Shown: piece by piece, positions 53,128-61,095 of the stretch
Layout of the letters: each line of letters begins with the position of its first letter
Numbering within the stretch: position 1 is the first letter of the stretch
Source of the DNA: Hymenobacter sp. 5317J-9
GTDB lineage: Bacteria > Bacteroidota > Bacteroidia > Cytophagales > Hymenobacteraceae
DNA length: 64,000 nucleotides
Assembly (NCBI RefSeq): GCF_022921075.1
Contig: NZ_CP095050.1
Location: 1,922,001-1,986,000 of the forward strand
Direction of reading: 5' to 3'
Program-made: the position numbers and the translations under genes
The notes under the pieces: generated by a model
Database searches by the model: none
The model's input: the letters and a program-made list of their open reading frames with translations, nothing else
Told to the model about the DNA's origin: nothing

Positions 53128-54468
53128 CTAGTGCCCCACGTAGCTGTGCGGCGTCACGTTGCGCAGCTCAGCCTTCACGCTCTCACTTACATTAAGCCCT
53201 TCAATAAACTCCCCAATGCTCTGGGCCGAAATGGCCTCGCCGGTGCGGGTGAGGGCCTTGAGGGCGTTGTAGGGGTCGGGGTAGGCCTCGCGGCGCAGGA
53301 TGGTCTGGATGCCTTCGGCCACCACGGCCCAGTTAGCTTCGAGGTCGCGGTGCAGGGCCGTTTCGTCGAGTGCCAGCTTGCCCAGGCCGCGCTGCAGGGC
53401 GCCCAGCGCGATAAGAATGTGGCCCAGCGGCACGCCCAGGTTGCGCAGCACCGTCGAGTCGGTAAGGTCGCGCTGCAGGCGGGAAATGGGCAGCTTGGCG
53501 GCGAAATGTTCGAGTAGCGCATTGGCCACGCCCAGGTTGCCCTCGGCGTTTTCGAAGTCGATGGGATTCACCTTGTGAGGCATGGCCGATGAGCCTACTT
53601 CGCCGGCCTTGATGGTTTGCTTGAAATAGCCCAGCGAGATGTACTGCCACACGTCGCGGGCCAGGTCCGTCAGAATGGTGTTGAGGCGCTTGAGGGCGTC
53701 GCAGTGGGCGGCCAGGTGGTCGTAGTGCTCAATCTGGGTGGTGGGGAAGGAGCGGGAGAGGCCGAGCCGGTCGTTTACGAACGTGGTAGCGAAGGCGTGC
53801 CAGTCGGTGCCGGGGTAAGCCACCGCGTGGGCGTTGAAGTTGCCAGTAGCGCCGCCAAACTTGGCCCCGAACGGCACTTGGGCCAGCAGGGCCACCTGCG
53901 CGTCGAGCCGGGCCACAAACACGGCAATTTCCTTGCCCAGGCGGGTGGGTGAGGCGGGCTGGCCGTGGGTGCGGGCCAGCATGGGCACGGCGTCCCACTC
54001 CTGGGCGCGGGCGGCCAGAGCGTTGCGCACCTGGGCGTAGGCCGGCAAAAGCACGCCCATCAGCGCATCGCGAAAGCTGAGCGGGATGGCCGTGTTGTTG
54101 ATGTCCTGCGACGTGAGGCCAAAGTGAATGAACTCCACAAAAGCGCCCAGGTCGAGCCGGGCAAACTCGTCGCGCAGCCAGTATTCCACGGCCTTCACGT
54201 CGTGGTTGGTCACGGCCTCGTGGGCTTTCACGGCCTCGGCATCGGCTTCGCTGAATTCTTCGTAGAGGCGGCGCAGCCCCGGAAATGCGTCGGCCGATAC
54301 GGCTTGCAGCTGGGGCAGCGGCAGCTCGGCCAGGGCGATGAAGTACTCGACTTCGACCAGCACGCGGTAGCGGATGAGGGCCATTTCGGAGAAGCGCGTG
54401 GCCAGGGGAGCCGTGGCGCGGGCGTAGCGCCCGTCGAGGGGCGAGAGGGCGGTGAGGGGGCTGGGCAT
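53128..54468 (-). CDS. purB: Adenylosuccinate lyase
   Basis: A 446-residue member of the fumarase/aspartase superfamily that acts twice in purine synthesis, splitting SAICAR and adenylosuccinate to release fumarate. It starts MPSPLTALSPLDGRYARATA, standard for PurB; ATG at 54468 is chosen over an upstream frame lacking similarity. The family signature SSAMPHKVNPIDFENAEGN with the catalytic Ser loop, the TSQDINNTA segment and RTHGQPASPTRLGKE are all intact. A -7 promoter box ends only four bases before the ATG, so the message would be leaderless or nearly so. Confidence 0.96.
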   Translation of the reverse strand: MPSPLTALSPLDGRYARATAPLATRFSEMALIRYRVLVEVEYFIALAELPLPQLQAVSADAFPGLRRLYEEFSEADAEAVKAHEAVTNHDVKAVEYWLRDEFARLDLGAFVEFIHFGLTSQDINNTAIPLSFRDALMGVLLPAYAQVRNALAARAQEWDAVPMLARTHGQPASPTRLGKEIAVFVARLDAQVALLAQVPFGAKFGGATGNFNAHAVAYPGTDWHAFATTFVNDRLGLSRSFPTTQIEHYDHLAAHCDALKRLNTILTDLARDVWQYISLGYFKQTIKAGEVGSSAMPHKVNPIDFENAEGNLGVANALLEHFAAKLPISRLQRDLTDSTVLRNLGVPLGHILIALGALQRGLGKLALDETALHRDLEANWAVVAEGIQTILRREAYPDPYNALKALTRTGEAISAQSIGEFIEGLNVSESVKAELRNVTPHSYVGH

Positions 54469-54472
54469 GGTG

Positions 54473-54480
54473 CAAAAGTA
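54473..54480 (-). promoter_or_regulatory. -7 promoter box directly before purB
   Basis: Minus-strand TACTTTTG (54480-54473) fits TAnnTTTG and is followed by CACC and the ATG. The transcript would begin at or inside the start codon region. Confidence 0.65.
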
Positions 54481-54750
54481 CGGGCCAGGAGGGCGGTACG
54501 GCACCACCATTGCCAGGAAAGCGCCGTGAGTGCGGCCATTGGCCAGGCAGGCAAGTGGCGAAGCAATTGAACGATACGCCGACGGTTTGCATTTCATCCT
54601 TTCGGCCCGATTATTCGACCCGTTGCCGGCCGGCAAACGGGGGCAGGCCGAACTGCCGTTGCAGTAGCGGCGGCGCCTTGCGGCTTCGTGCGTAGAAGGG
54701 GCGTCCGTTCCGGTGCCGCAGCCGTATTCCAGCTACGCCTGCGTTTTTCT

Positions 54751-54758
54751 TACCTTTG
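54751..54758 (+). promoter_or_regulatory. -7 promoter box for the GT51 gene
   Basis: TACCTTTG lies 33 bases before the GTG start at 54792. An upstream TTG codon frame at 54756 overlaps the box itself and is therefore unlikely to be the start. Confidence 0.6.
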
Positions 54759-54791
54759 GTGCTGGCTAAGCCGCCCACTTTATTGATTTCC

Positions 54792-56918
54792 GTGCGCATT
54801 TCCCCTTCCACCAAACGACTTTTATTCGGCATTTTAGGCGGCCTGGCGTTGCTGCTGCTGCTGGCATTTGCCGTGTTTCAGTGGAAGCGCCAGCAGCTGC
54901 TGGACTACGCCCTGAAAGAGGTGAAAGCCAAGGTTGAGCGCAAATACCCCGTCATTCTCACGCTGGGGCCGGCCAGGTTTGCGGGCTTCAAAACCGTTGA
55001 GATTGCGGGCTTGGGCCTGGTGCCCACCGCCAACCCCACCGATACCCTGCTCACCGCCCGCCGCCTGCAGGCCAGCCTGAGCGTGCGCTCGCTCTTCGCC
55101 GGGCGCCCCGTGTTCAGCGACCTGCAAATCATCACGGCCCGCCTCACGCCCCACAAAACGGCCACGGCCGACAACTACGGCTTTCTGATAAAAAAGCAGA
55201 AGCCCAGCGCCACCCCGCGCGACACCACGAAAGGCACCAACTACGGCCTGCTGCTGAACCAAGCGCTGGAAACGGTGTTCGACAACGTGCCCGGCGAGGC
55301 CAATTTCAAGGACTTCACGGTGAGCTACGCCAGCCTGCGCCACACGGCGTTGCTGCGCATGCCGGAGCTCAAAATTCAGGATGGCGACATCAGCGGCAGC
55401 CTCACGGCTACCATCGACTCGGTGGCCAACCAGCTGGGCATCAGCGGGCACATTGAGCCCGGCGACTATGCGCTGAATGCCAAAGTATACGGGGTGGGTG
55501 GCTCGGTGCAGCTGCCCTACGTGCCCCGCCGCTTCGGGGCGCTGGTGAGCTTCGACACGGTGCAGGTGCGCCTGGACAGCAAGGATTTTGATGACGATGA
55601 CACCGGCGGCACGCTCACGGTGCGCGGCTCGCTGGCGGCCCGCAATTTCAGCCTCTACCACCCCAAGCTGGCGGCCAACGAGATTGAAGTGAAGCGCGGC
55701 GGCCTCGAATTCGTGGCCAAGCTGGGCCGCGGCACCGCCGCCCTGGAAAAGGGCAGCCAGATTACGGTGAACAAAATCGTGCTCTACCCCGAAATCAGCG
55801 TGCGCCTGAAGCCCAGCCGGGCCGTGAGCATCAACGTGACTTCGGCCGAAACGGAGGCCAACGACTTCTTTGCCTCGCTGCCCACCGGCATCTTCGACGA
55901 GGTGCGCGGCACCCAGGGTACCGGCACGCTCACCTACCACATGAGCGGCAGCCTCGACATGGCCCAGGTCGATAGCCTGAAGTTCGATTCCAGCCTCAAG
56001 GGCAAGAATTTCAAGCTCACCAGCTTCGGCGAAGAAGACCTCAACAAGCTGAACACGCCCTTCGTGCAGACGGTGTACAACGACAAGGGCGACTCGGTGC
56101 GCACCTTTGTGGTGGGCCCGGCCAACCCCGACTTTGTGTCCTACAACGAGGTGTCGCCCTACCTCATTCACGCCATCACTACCGCCGAAGACCCGCGCTT
56201 TTTCACGCACAAGGGCTTTATGGAGCAGGCGTTTGTGAAGTCAGCCATTCAGAACATCAAGGAGCACCGCTTTGCCCGGGGCGGCAGCACGCTCAGCATG
56301 CAGCTGGTGAAAAACGTGTTCCTGACCCGCCAGAAAACCGTGGCCCGCAAAATCGAGGAAGCCCTTATCGTGTGGTTGCTCGAAAACACGCGCCTTGCCA
56401 GCAAACAGCGCATGTTTGAGGTGTACCTCAACATCATTGAGTGGGGCCCGAGCAAGTACCGCTGGCCCAGCGGCAAGCGTGGCGTATATGGCGTGAAGGA
56501 CGCGGCCCTGTTCTACTACGGCAAGCGCCCCAGCGAGCTGAACCTGGCCGAAAGCCTGTACCTGGCCAGCATCATTCCCAAGCCCAAGTACGCGCGCTAC
56601 TCCTTCGACGCCTACGGCGACCTGCGCCGCAGCACCCGCTACTTCTTCCGCCTCATTGCCGACATCATGGCCACGCGCGGCCTCATCACGAGCAACGACC
56701 GCGAAAACCTGCCCTATGGCCTGAGCCTCAACGGGCCGGCGCGGCAGTACATGCACTTCTCGCCGCGGCCCGACACCACGCGTGCTACCGTGGCCGCCGA
56801 TTCGAGCCAGTTTGAGCCCCTCAACCTGATTGACCTGCTCAACACCGGCGCCGCCGCGCCCGATGCCGGCGTGAACTCCAATGCCGCCGACCCGGACGTG
56901 CCCAAACCGCCCAAATAA
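54792..56918 (+). CDS. AsmA-like domain fused to a GT51 peptidoglycan transglycosylase
   Basis: This 708-residue protein has one N-terminal membrane helix (LLFGILGGLALLLLLAFAVF), a periplasmic region of about 400 residues that resembles AsmA-like beta-taco repeats (VERKYPVILTLGPARFAGFKTVEIAGLGLVP, SVRSLFAGRPVFSDLQII), then a family 51 glycosyltransferase from about residue 450: catalytic Glu466 in AITTAEDPRFFTHKGF, GGSTLSMQLVKNVFL, RKIEEALIVWLLE and FEVYLNIIEWG. There is no transpeptidase domain. GT51 enzymes polymerise lipid II at the outer face of the inner membrane. The AsmA-like part may handle lipid substrates or reach across the periplasm; this is an inference. Start GTG 54792 is chosen; TTG 54756 is the alternative. 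Confidence 0.82.
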   Translation: MRISPSTKRLLFGILGGLALLLLLAFAVFQWKRQQLLDYALKEVKAKVERKYPVILTLGPARFAGFKTVEIAGLGLVPTANPTDTLLTARRLQASLSVRSLFAGRPVFSDLQIITARLTPHKTATADNYGFLIKKQKPSATPRDTTKGTNYGLLLNQALETVFDNVPGEANFKDFTVSYASLRHTALLRMPELKIQDGDISGSLTATIDSVANQLGISGHIEPGDYALNAKVYGVGGSVQLPYVPRRFGALVSFDTVQVRLDSKDFDDDDTGGTLTVRGSLAARNFSLYHPKLAANEIEVKRGGLEFVAKLGRGTAALEKGSQITVNKIVLYPEISVRLKPSRAVSINVTSAETEANDFFASLPTGIFDEVRGTQGTGTLTYHMSGSLDMAQVDSLKFDSSLKGKNFKLTSFGEEDLNKLNTPFVQTVYNDKGDSVRTFVVGPANPDFVSYNEVSPYLIHAITTAEDPRFFTHKGFMEQAFVKSAIQNIKEHRFARGGSTLSMQLVKNVFLTRQKTVARKIEEALIVWLLENTRLASKQRMFEVYLNIIEWGPSKYRWPSGKRGVYGVKDAALFYYGKRPSELNLAESLYLASIIPKPKYARYSFDAYGDLRRSTRYFFRLIADIMATRGLITSNDRENLPYGLSLNGPARQYMHFSPRPDTTRATVAADSSQFEPLNLIDLLNTGAAAPDAGVNSNAADPDVPKPPK

Positions 56919-56935
56919 TCGTTTGCTGAATATTG

Positions 56936-56972
56936 AAAAAGGGGATGCGCCACCGTAGCGCATCCCCTTTTT
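56936..56972. terminator. Terminator between the GT51 gene and terC
   Basis: A 15-bp stem (56936-56950 with 56958-56972) with A-rich and T-rich ends encloses CACCGTA. It can act for both convergent genes. Confidence 0.9.
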
Positions 56973-57032
56973 GTTTGCCGGGCTCCGTTCGAAGCTGCTC
57001 GATGGGGGTACCGCGTCTGCGTTGCAGCGGTG

Positions 57033-57953
57033 TTATTCTTCGCGTTTGGGCCACAGCACCGACGCCAACGTGCTCAGCAGCAGCAGGCCGCCCACCACGC
57101 CCAGCGCGTAGGGCATGGGAATGGGCAGCACGTTTTCGAGCACGATTTTAGACCCGATAAACACCAGAATCAGCGCCAGGCCGTAGTGCAGGTAATGGAA
57201 TAGCCGCATGAGGCTGGCCAGAGCGAAGTACATGGCCCGCAGCCCCAGCAGGGCAAACACGTTGGAAGTGAACACCACAAACGTGTCGCGCGTGATGGCT
57301 AGAATGGCGGGAATGGAGTCGGCGGCAAACACCACGTCGGTGGTTTCAACCATCACCAGCACCACAAATAGGGGCGTGGCGAAGCGCAGGCCTTCTTTCC
57401 GAACGAAGAACCTGCCGCCTTCCAGCTGCCGCGTGATGGGCAGGTGCCGGCTCAGAAAGCGCACCACCGGGTTGTTTTCGGGGTCGATTTCGGCCGACTC
57501 GCCGGCCACGCCCATCTTGATGCCGGTGTAGACCAGGAAGGCCCCCAGCAAATACACCAAAAAGTGAAACTTGGCCAGCAGCGCCCCGCCCACCAGAATA
57601 AACACGGCGCGCAAAATCAGGGCACCCAGCACGCCCCAAAACAGGATGCGGTGCTGATATTGCGCCGGCACCTTGAAGTAGTTGAAGATGAGCAGAAAGA
57701 CAAACAGATTGTCGACGCTCAACGCCTTTTCCACCAAGTAGCCCGTCAGCCATTGCAGGCCGGCCTGATGGCCCATGGTGCGGTACACCAGCACGTTAAA
57801 TCCCAACGACAACGTGACCCAAAATACGCTCCAGCCCAAGGCTTCGCGCAGCTTGATTTCGTGGGCCTTGCGGTTGAATACCAGCAGGTCGAGCAGCAGC
57901 AGCCCGACGACGAATGCCATGAAAGCCAGCCAAAACAAGGGAGTGTTTTCCAT
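57033..57953 (-). CDS. TerC-family integral membrane protein
   Basis: This 306-residue inner-membrane protein has about eight helices and the conserved acidic TerC motifs: LVEKALSVDNLFVFLLIF near residue 75 and FVVLVMVETTDVVFAADSIPAILAI near 195. These Glu/Asp residues in the membrane probably bind a metal cation, and TerC relatives have been tied to manganese export during protein secretion and to tellurite resistance. ATG at 57953 (MENTPLFWLAFMAFVVG) is chosen over a longer frame lacking similarity. It is 35 bases downstream of the polyprenol-mannose-synthase-like gene on the same strand. Confidence 0.9.
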   Translation of the reverse strand: MENTPLFWLAFMAFVVGLLLLDLLVFNRKAHEIKLREALGWSVFWVTLSLGFNVLVYRTMGHQAGLQWLTGYLVEKALSVDNLFVFLLIFNYFKVPAQYQHRILFWGVLGALILRAVFILVGGALLAKFHFLVYLLGAFLVYTGIKMGVAGESAEIDPENNPVVRFLSRHLPITRQLEGGRFFVRKEGLRFATPLFVVLVMVETTDVVFAADSIPAILAITRDTFVVFTSNVFALLGLRAMYFALASLMRLFHYLHYGLALILVFIGSKIVLENVLPIPMPYALGVVGGLLLLSTLASVLWPKREE

Positions 57954-57988
57954 GCGTTGGCACAAGATACGCCGGGGGCCGGCTGCGT

Positions 57989-58732
57989 TTAGGCCTTGCC
58001 TACCGGCTTCAGCGGGTGTACCCAGCTGCTCACCTTCATTTGCAGCACGCCGAAAAAGGCTTCTTCCACAATGCCTTTCGACATTTTGGACGTGCCGCGG
58101 GTGCGGTCGGTGAAAATGATGGGCACCTCCTTGATGCGAAAGCCCAGCTGGTAAGCCAGCCATTTCATCTCAATCTGGAAAGCGTAGCCCACAAAATGGA
58201 TTTTTTCCAGCTCGATGGCGCGTAGCACCCGCGCCGTATAGCACTTGAAGCCAGCCGTAGCGTCGCGGATGGGCATGCCCGTGACGAGGCGCACGTACCA
58301 CGAGGCGAAGTACGACATCAGCACCCGCGACATGGGCCAGTTCACCACATTCACGCCCTGGATGTAGCGCGAGCCGATGGCCACGTCGTAGCCTTCCTGC
58401 GCGCAGGCGTCGTAGAGGCGCACCAGGTCGTCGGGGTTGTGCGAGAAGTCGGCGTCCATCTCGAAAATGTACTCATAGTGCCGGGCCAGCGCCCACCGGA
58501 AGCCGTGAATGTAGGCCGTGCCCAGGCCCTGCTTGCCGCTACGCTCTTCCAGAAACAATCGACCGGGAAAAACCGCCTGTAGTCCGCGCACAATGGCGGC
58601 CGTGCCGTCGGGCGAGCCGTCGTCGATAATCAGCACGTCAAAAGCCCGCGGCAGCGACATCACCTTGCGGATAATCAGCTCCGCATTTTCGCGCTCGTTG
58701 TAGGTGGGGATTAGGACGAGGCCTTCGCTCAT
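57989..58732 (-). CDS. Family 2 glycosyltransferase, polyprenol-phosphate mannose synthase-like
   Basis: The 247-residue soluble GT-A protein matches DPM1-like enzymes: LVLIPTYNERENAELIIRKV, VLIIDDGSPDGTA, GLGTAYIHGFRWAL, FEMDADFSHNPDDL, and the C-terminal ATAGFKCYTARVL followed by FQIEMKW. These enzymes make polyprenyl-phosphate mannose (or glucose) used by membrane mannosyltransferases, e.g. in O-glycosylation in Bacteroidota. No membrane helix is present. The ATG at 58732 lies five bases after a TATCTTTG box, so the message is almost leaderless. Confidence 0.88.
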   Translation of the reverse strand: MSEGLVLIPTYNERENAELIIRKVMSLPRAFDVLIIDDGSPDGTAAIVRGLQAVFPGRLFLEERSGKQGLGTAYIHGFRWALARHYEYIFEMDADFSHNPDDLVRLYDACAQEGYDVAIGSRYIQGVNVVNWPMSRVLMSYFASWYVRLVTGMPIRDATAGFKCYTARVLRAIELEKIHFVGYAFQIEMKWLAYQLGFRIKEVPIIFTDRTRGTSKMSKGIVEEAFFGVLQMKVSSWVHPLKPVGKA

Positions 58733-58737
58733 GGGGT

Positions 58738-58745
58738 CAAAGATA
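58738..58745 (-). promoter_or_regulatory. -7 promoter box before the polyprenol-mannose-synthase-like gene
   Basis: Minus-strand TATCTTTG (58745-58738) fits TAnnTTTG and ends five bases before the ATG. Confidence 0.6.
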
Positions 58746-58854
58746 GGGTTTCGCAGTACGAAGCTGCACGGAAGCGCGGGGCCCTGAGCCGCTTTTTTGC
58801 CAGAGCCCGTCGTCAGGCAACTGGCCGTGCCTTCTCGGACAGATAAGCAAGAGG

Positions 58855-60192
58855 TTATTGCTCAGCGGCCAGCGCCTCGGCGGTGCGGCGGGCGTGGCGC
58901 ACGCAGTCGGGCACGCCCACCCCGGCGCGCCAGTTGGCCACGGCCACAATGCGCTGGCTTTCCAGCTCGGCCGCGGCCGCGTGCGCCCCCACTATGCGCT
59001 GGTCGAACTGCGGAATGCTGCGCGGCCAGCTGTAGCGGAACTGCCAGCGCGGCGCCCCCTTGATGCCGTATAGCTTGCTCAGCTCGGCGTGCACCGCGGC
59101 TTTCTGGGCTTCCTCGGGCTGCCGGGCCGCTTCCTCGTACTGGGCGCCGCCCACGAAGGTGGTGAACAGCACCTGCCCGGCCGGCACGCGGTTGGGGTAG
59201 ATGCTGCTGGTCCAGATGGAGCCGGCCGCGTAGGTGCCCTCCACCTTGGGGTTCAGCGCCCCGAAGCCGTTGAGCGGGTGCGCCACGGCGGCCCGGTCAT
59301 AGGCCGAGTACACGGCGCTCATGGGCGGGTAGTGCACGGCCGCCAGCGCCGCCGCGGCCTTCGGAAACAAGGACTGCAGCAGCGGCGCCACCGCATAGGT
59401 GGGCAGGGCCAAAGCCAGGTGCGAGTAGCCGGGCGCCGCTTCAAGGCCCTGCGGGCCTTTTAGCTCCAACTGATAGGTGCCGTCGGAGGCCCGCGAAATG
59501 GCCGTCACGGCCGTGCCGGGTTGGTGGTTGGTGAGATGCGCCGCTAGTGCATCGGTAATGGTTTGGAGGCCATTCTTGAGCGTGATGATGCGGCGGCGGC
59601 CGGCGCCTTTGCTCGTTTTTGCAAAGCCGCGCAGCACCGAGCCGAATTGCTGCTCCAGCGCCGCCAACTGCGGAAACGTCTTATTGATGAGCAGCTTCTC
59701 GGGGTCGCCGGCGTAGATGCCGGCCATGAACGGGTTCACGGCATAGTCCACGATTTCGGGCCCGAAGCGGCGGCGGAAAAAGTGGGCCACGGTTTCCTGC
59801 GGGTCAATGGGTGCGGCGGGCTTGCGGAATTCCTGCAGCAGTTGCCACTTCGCTTTCAGGCTGAAAAAGCCGTTGGTGAGCAGGCTGGGGGGCGAAGACG
59901 GCAGCACTTGGTAGCGGCCGTTGCGCAGCACGTAGCGGTTTTGGCTCACAGCGGCGGCATCCTGAATCTGGTCGGTCAGGCCGAGGTCGGCCAGCAGCTC
60001 TTCCAGCTCGGCGCTCAGCTGCAGCGAGTTGGGGCCCACTTCCAGCAGGTAGCCTTCGGGTGTGGGCAGGCTGTGCAGGTTGCCGCCGGGCCGGGCGTCG
60101 GCCTCGAACAGGTCGTAGGCTACGCCGCTTTTTTGCAGGTACCAAGCCAGGGTGAGGCCGCTGATGCCGCCGCCGATGATGCCGATTTTCAT
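58855..60192 (-). CDS. hemG: Protoporphyrinogen oxidase (oxygen-dependent type)
   Basis: This 445-residue FAD enzyme oxidises protoporphyrinogen IX or coproporphyrinogen III in haem synthesis. It begins MKIGIIGGGISGLTLAWYLQ with the Rossmann glycine loop, followed by LFEADARPGGNLHSL, YLLEVGPNSLQ, FRRRFGPEIVDYAVNPFMAGIYAGDPEKL and a C-terminal FAD-binding segment (RIVAVANWRAGVGVPDCV). Bacterial members of this HemY/HemG group are variously named; some use coproporphyrinogen. ATG at 60192 gives the conserved start; an in-frame upstream codon at 60252 would overlap the divergent phosphatase gene. It diverges from the gmhB-like gene with 50 bases between the ATGs. Confidence 0.9.
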   Translation of the reverse strand: MKIGIIGGGISGLTLAWYLQKSGVAYDLFEADARPGGNLHSLPTPEGYLLEVGPNSLQLSAELEELLADLGLTDQIQDAAAVSQNRYVLRNGRYQVLPSSPPSLLTNGFFSLKAKWQLLQEFRKPAAPIDPQETVAHFFRRRFGPEIVDYAVNPFMAGIYAGDPEKLLINKTFPQLAALEQQFGSVLRGFAKTSKGAGRRRIITLKNGLQTITDALAAHLTNHQPGTAVTAISRASDGTYQLELKGPQGLEAAPGYSHLALALPTYAVAPLLQSLFPKAAAALAAVHYPPMSAVYSAYDRAAVAHPLNGFGALNPKVEGTYAAGSIWTSSIYPNRVPAGQVLFTTFVGGAQYEEAARQPEEAQKAAVHAELSKLYGIKGAPRWQFRYSWPRSIPQFDQRIVGAHAAAAELESQRIVAVANWRAGVGVPDCVRHARRTAEALAAEQ

Positions 60193-60229
60193 AAAGTCGT
60201 AGCGCAAATGAGCCTGCAAAGTTCGCCCG

Positions 60230-60237
60230 TAGCTTTG
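60230..60237 (+). promoter_or_regulatory. -7 promoter box before the gmhB-like gene
   Basis: TAGCTTTG ends five bases before the ATG at 60243. Confidence 0.55.
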
Positions 60238-60242
60238 CTGCA

Positions 60243-60755
60243 ATGACAACAAAAAACAAAGCCGTTTTCCTTGACCGCGACGGCGTGCTGAACGAAGAAA
60301 TCGGCACCTACGTGTGGCAGCCGGAAAATTTCGTCATCTGCCCCGGCGTGCCCGAAAGCCTGGCCCGTCTCAAAGCCGCCGGCTATTATTTAATCGTAGT
60401 CACCAACCAGGCCGGCATCGCCAAAGGCCTCTACACTGCCGCCGAAGTGCGCGCCTGCCACGCCAAGCTGCAAGCTGCCTGCGGCGGCCTCCTCGACGCT
60501 CTCTACTTCGCCGACGCCCACCCCAGCGTGAGCGAGTCCATCCTGCGCAAGCCCAACTCCGGCATGCTGGAAAAAGCCATTGCCCGCTTCAATTTAGACC
60601 CTGCCAAGTGCTGGATAGTGGGCGACAGGCTGCGCGACATGGAAGCCGGGACCGCCGTGGGCGTGCGCGGCATTCTGGTGGGAGAGGAGGAAGTTGAATT
60701 CCTGCCCTGCGTGGCTGATTTGCGGGCGGCCACGGATATTATTCTGGCGGTGTAG
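60243..60755 (+). CDS. HAD-IIIA phosphatase, GmhB/HisB-N-like
   Basis: The 170-residue HAD-superfamily protein has motif I FLDRDGVLNEE, motif II VVTNQAGIAKG, the motif III lysine in RKPNSGMLEKA and motif IV VGDRLRDMEAG. This order is that of D-glycero-D-manno-heptose-1,7-bisphosphate 7-phosphatase, which acts before hldD in the heptose pathway. The zinc-binding Cys/His loop usual before RKP in GmhB (CxHxnCxC) is replaced by YFADAHPSVSESIL, with one His and no Cys, so zinc binding is probably lost. It could still be GmhB of the zinc-free kind or a relative acting on another sugar phosphate. Confidence 0.78.
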   Translation: MTTKNKAVFLDRDGVLNEEIGTYVWQPENFVICPGVPESLARLKAAGYYLIVVTNQAGIAKGLYTAAEVRACHAKLQAACGGLLDALYFADAHPSVSESILRKPNSGMLEKAIARFNLDPAKCWIVGDRLRDMEAGTAVGVRGILVGEEEVEFLPCVADLRAATDIILAV

Positions 60756-60780
60756 AGACGCATATTTGCGTCTCTACACC
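60749..60780. repeat. GTAGAGACGCA hairpin repeat
   Basis: A perfect 14-bp stem (60749-60762 with 60767-60780) encloses TATT. The left arm includes the end of the gmhB-like gene and its TAG stop codon (60753-60755). Hairpins with GTAGAGACGC arms are seen between genes in many bacterial genomes. Confidence 0.7.
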
Positions 60781-60781
60781 G

Positions 60782-60831
60782 TGCAGAAAAAAGGCCGACC
60801 TCCCACGCGGGAAGCCGGCCTTTTTTCTGCA
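60782..60831. terminator. Bidirectional terminator
   Basis: A perfect 16-bp stem (60782-60797 with 60816-60831), with A6 and T6 runs in the arms, separates the gmhB-like gene from the convergent small lipoprotein gene. Confidence 0.88.
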
Positions 60832-60843
60832 AAATCACTAAAC

Positions 60844-60999
60844 CTACTGGCGCTCTACCTTCTGAGCGGCGCTGGCCGTGATGGGCGAGGAAACGCGGTT
60901 GGCTTCCTTGGTGCTGCTGTAGGCGGGGCACTTCTGGCGGTTGCAGGCGCCCAACGTGAGAGCGGCAGCACCAGCGGCGAGCAATACGAACTTTTTCAT
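60844..60999 (-). CDS. Small lipoprotein of 51 residues
   Basis: This short gene begins at ATG 60999 with MKKFVLLAAGAAALTLGACN, a full lipoprotein signal with lipobox LGAC (Cys19). The mature part is RQKCPAYSSTKEANRVSS followed by PITASAAQKVERQ. Its own promoter (TTG-18-TATCTTTG) lies at 61040-61068 and a terminator follows, which makes it a well-bounded single gene. Short lipoproteins with a CPAY-type motif after the lipidated Cys are known from related genomes, but I do not know a function. Confidence 0.8.
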   Translation of the reverse strand: MKKFVLLAAGAAALTLGACNRQKCPAYSSTKEANRVSSPITASAAQKVERQ

Positions 61000-61039
61000 A
61001 ATGTATAGAAAACGGGTGAGGGATGGCGAGGCTAGGCTT

Positions 61040-61068
61040 CAAAGATAAGCAGCTAACGCCATTTTCAA
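61040..61068 (-). promoter_or_regulatory. Promoter of the small lipoprotein gene
   Basis: Minus-strand TTG (61068-61066) and TATCTTTG (61047-61040) are spaced by 18 bases, in line with the Bacteroidota -33/-7 layout. The leader would be about 35 bases. Confidence 0.65.
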
Positions 61069-61095
61069 CGAAAAATTCCTGACGCCGAAATTGAA

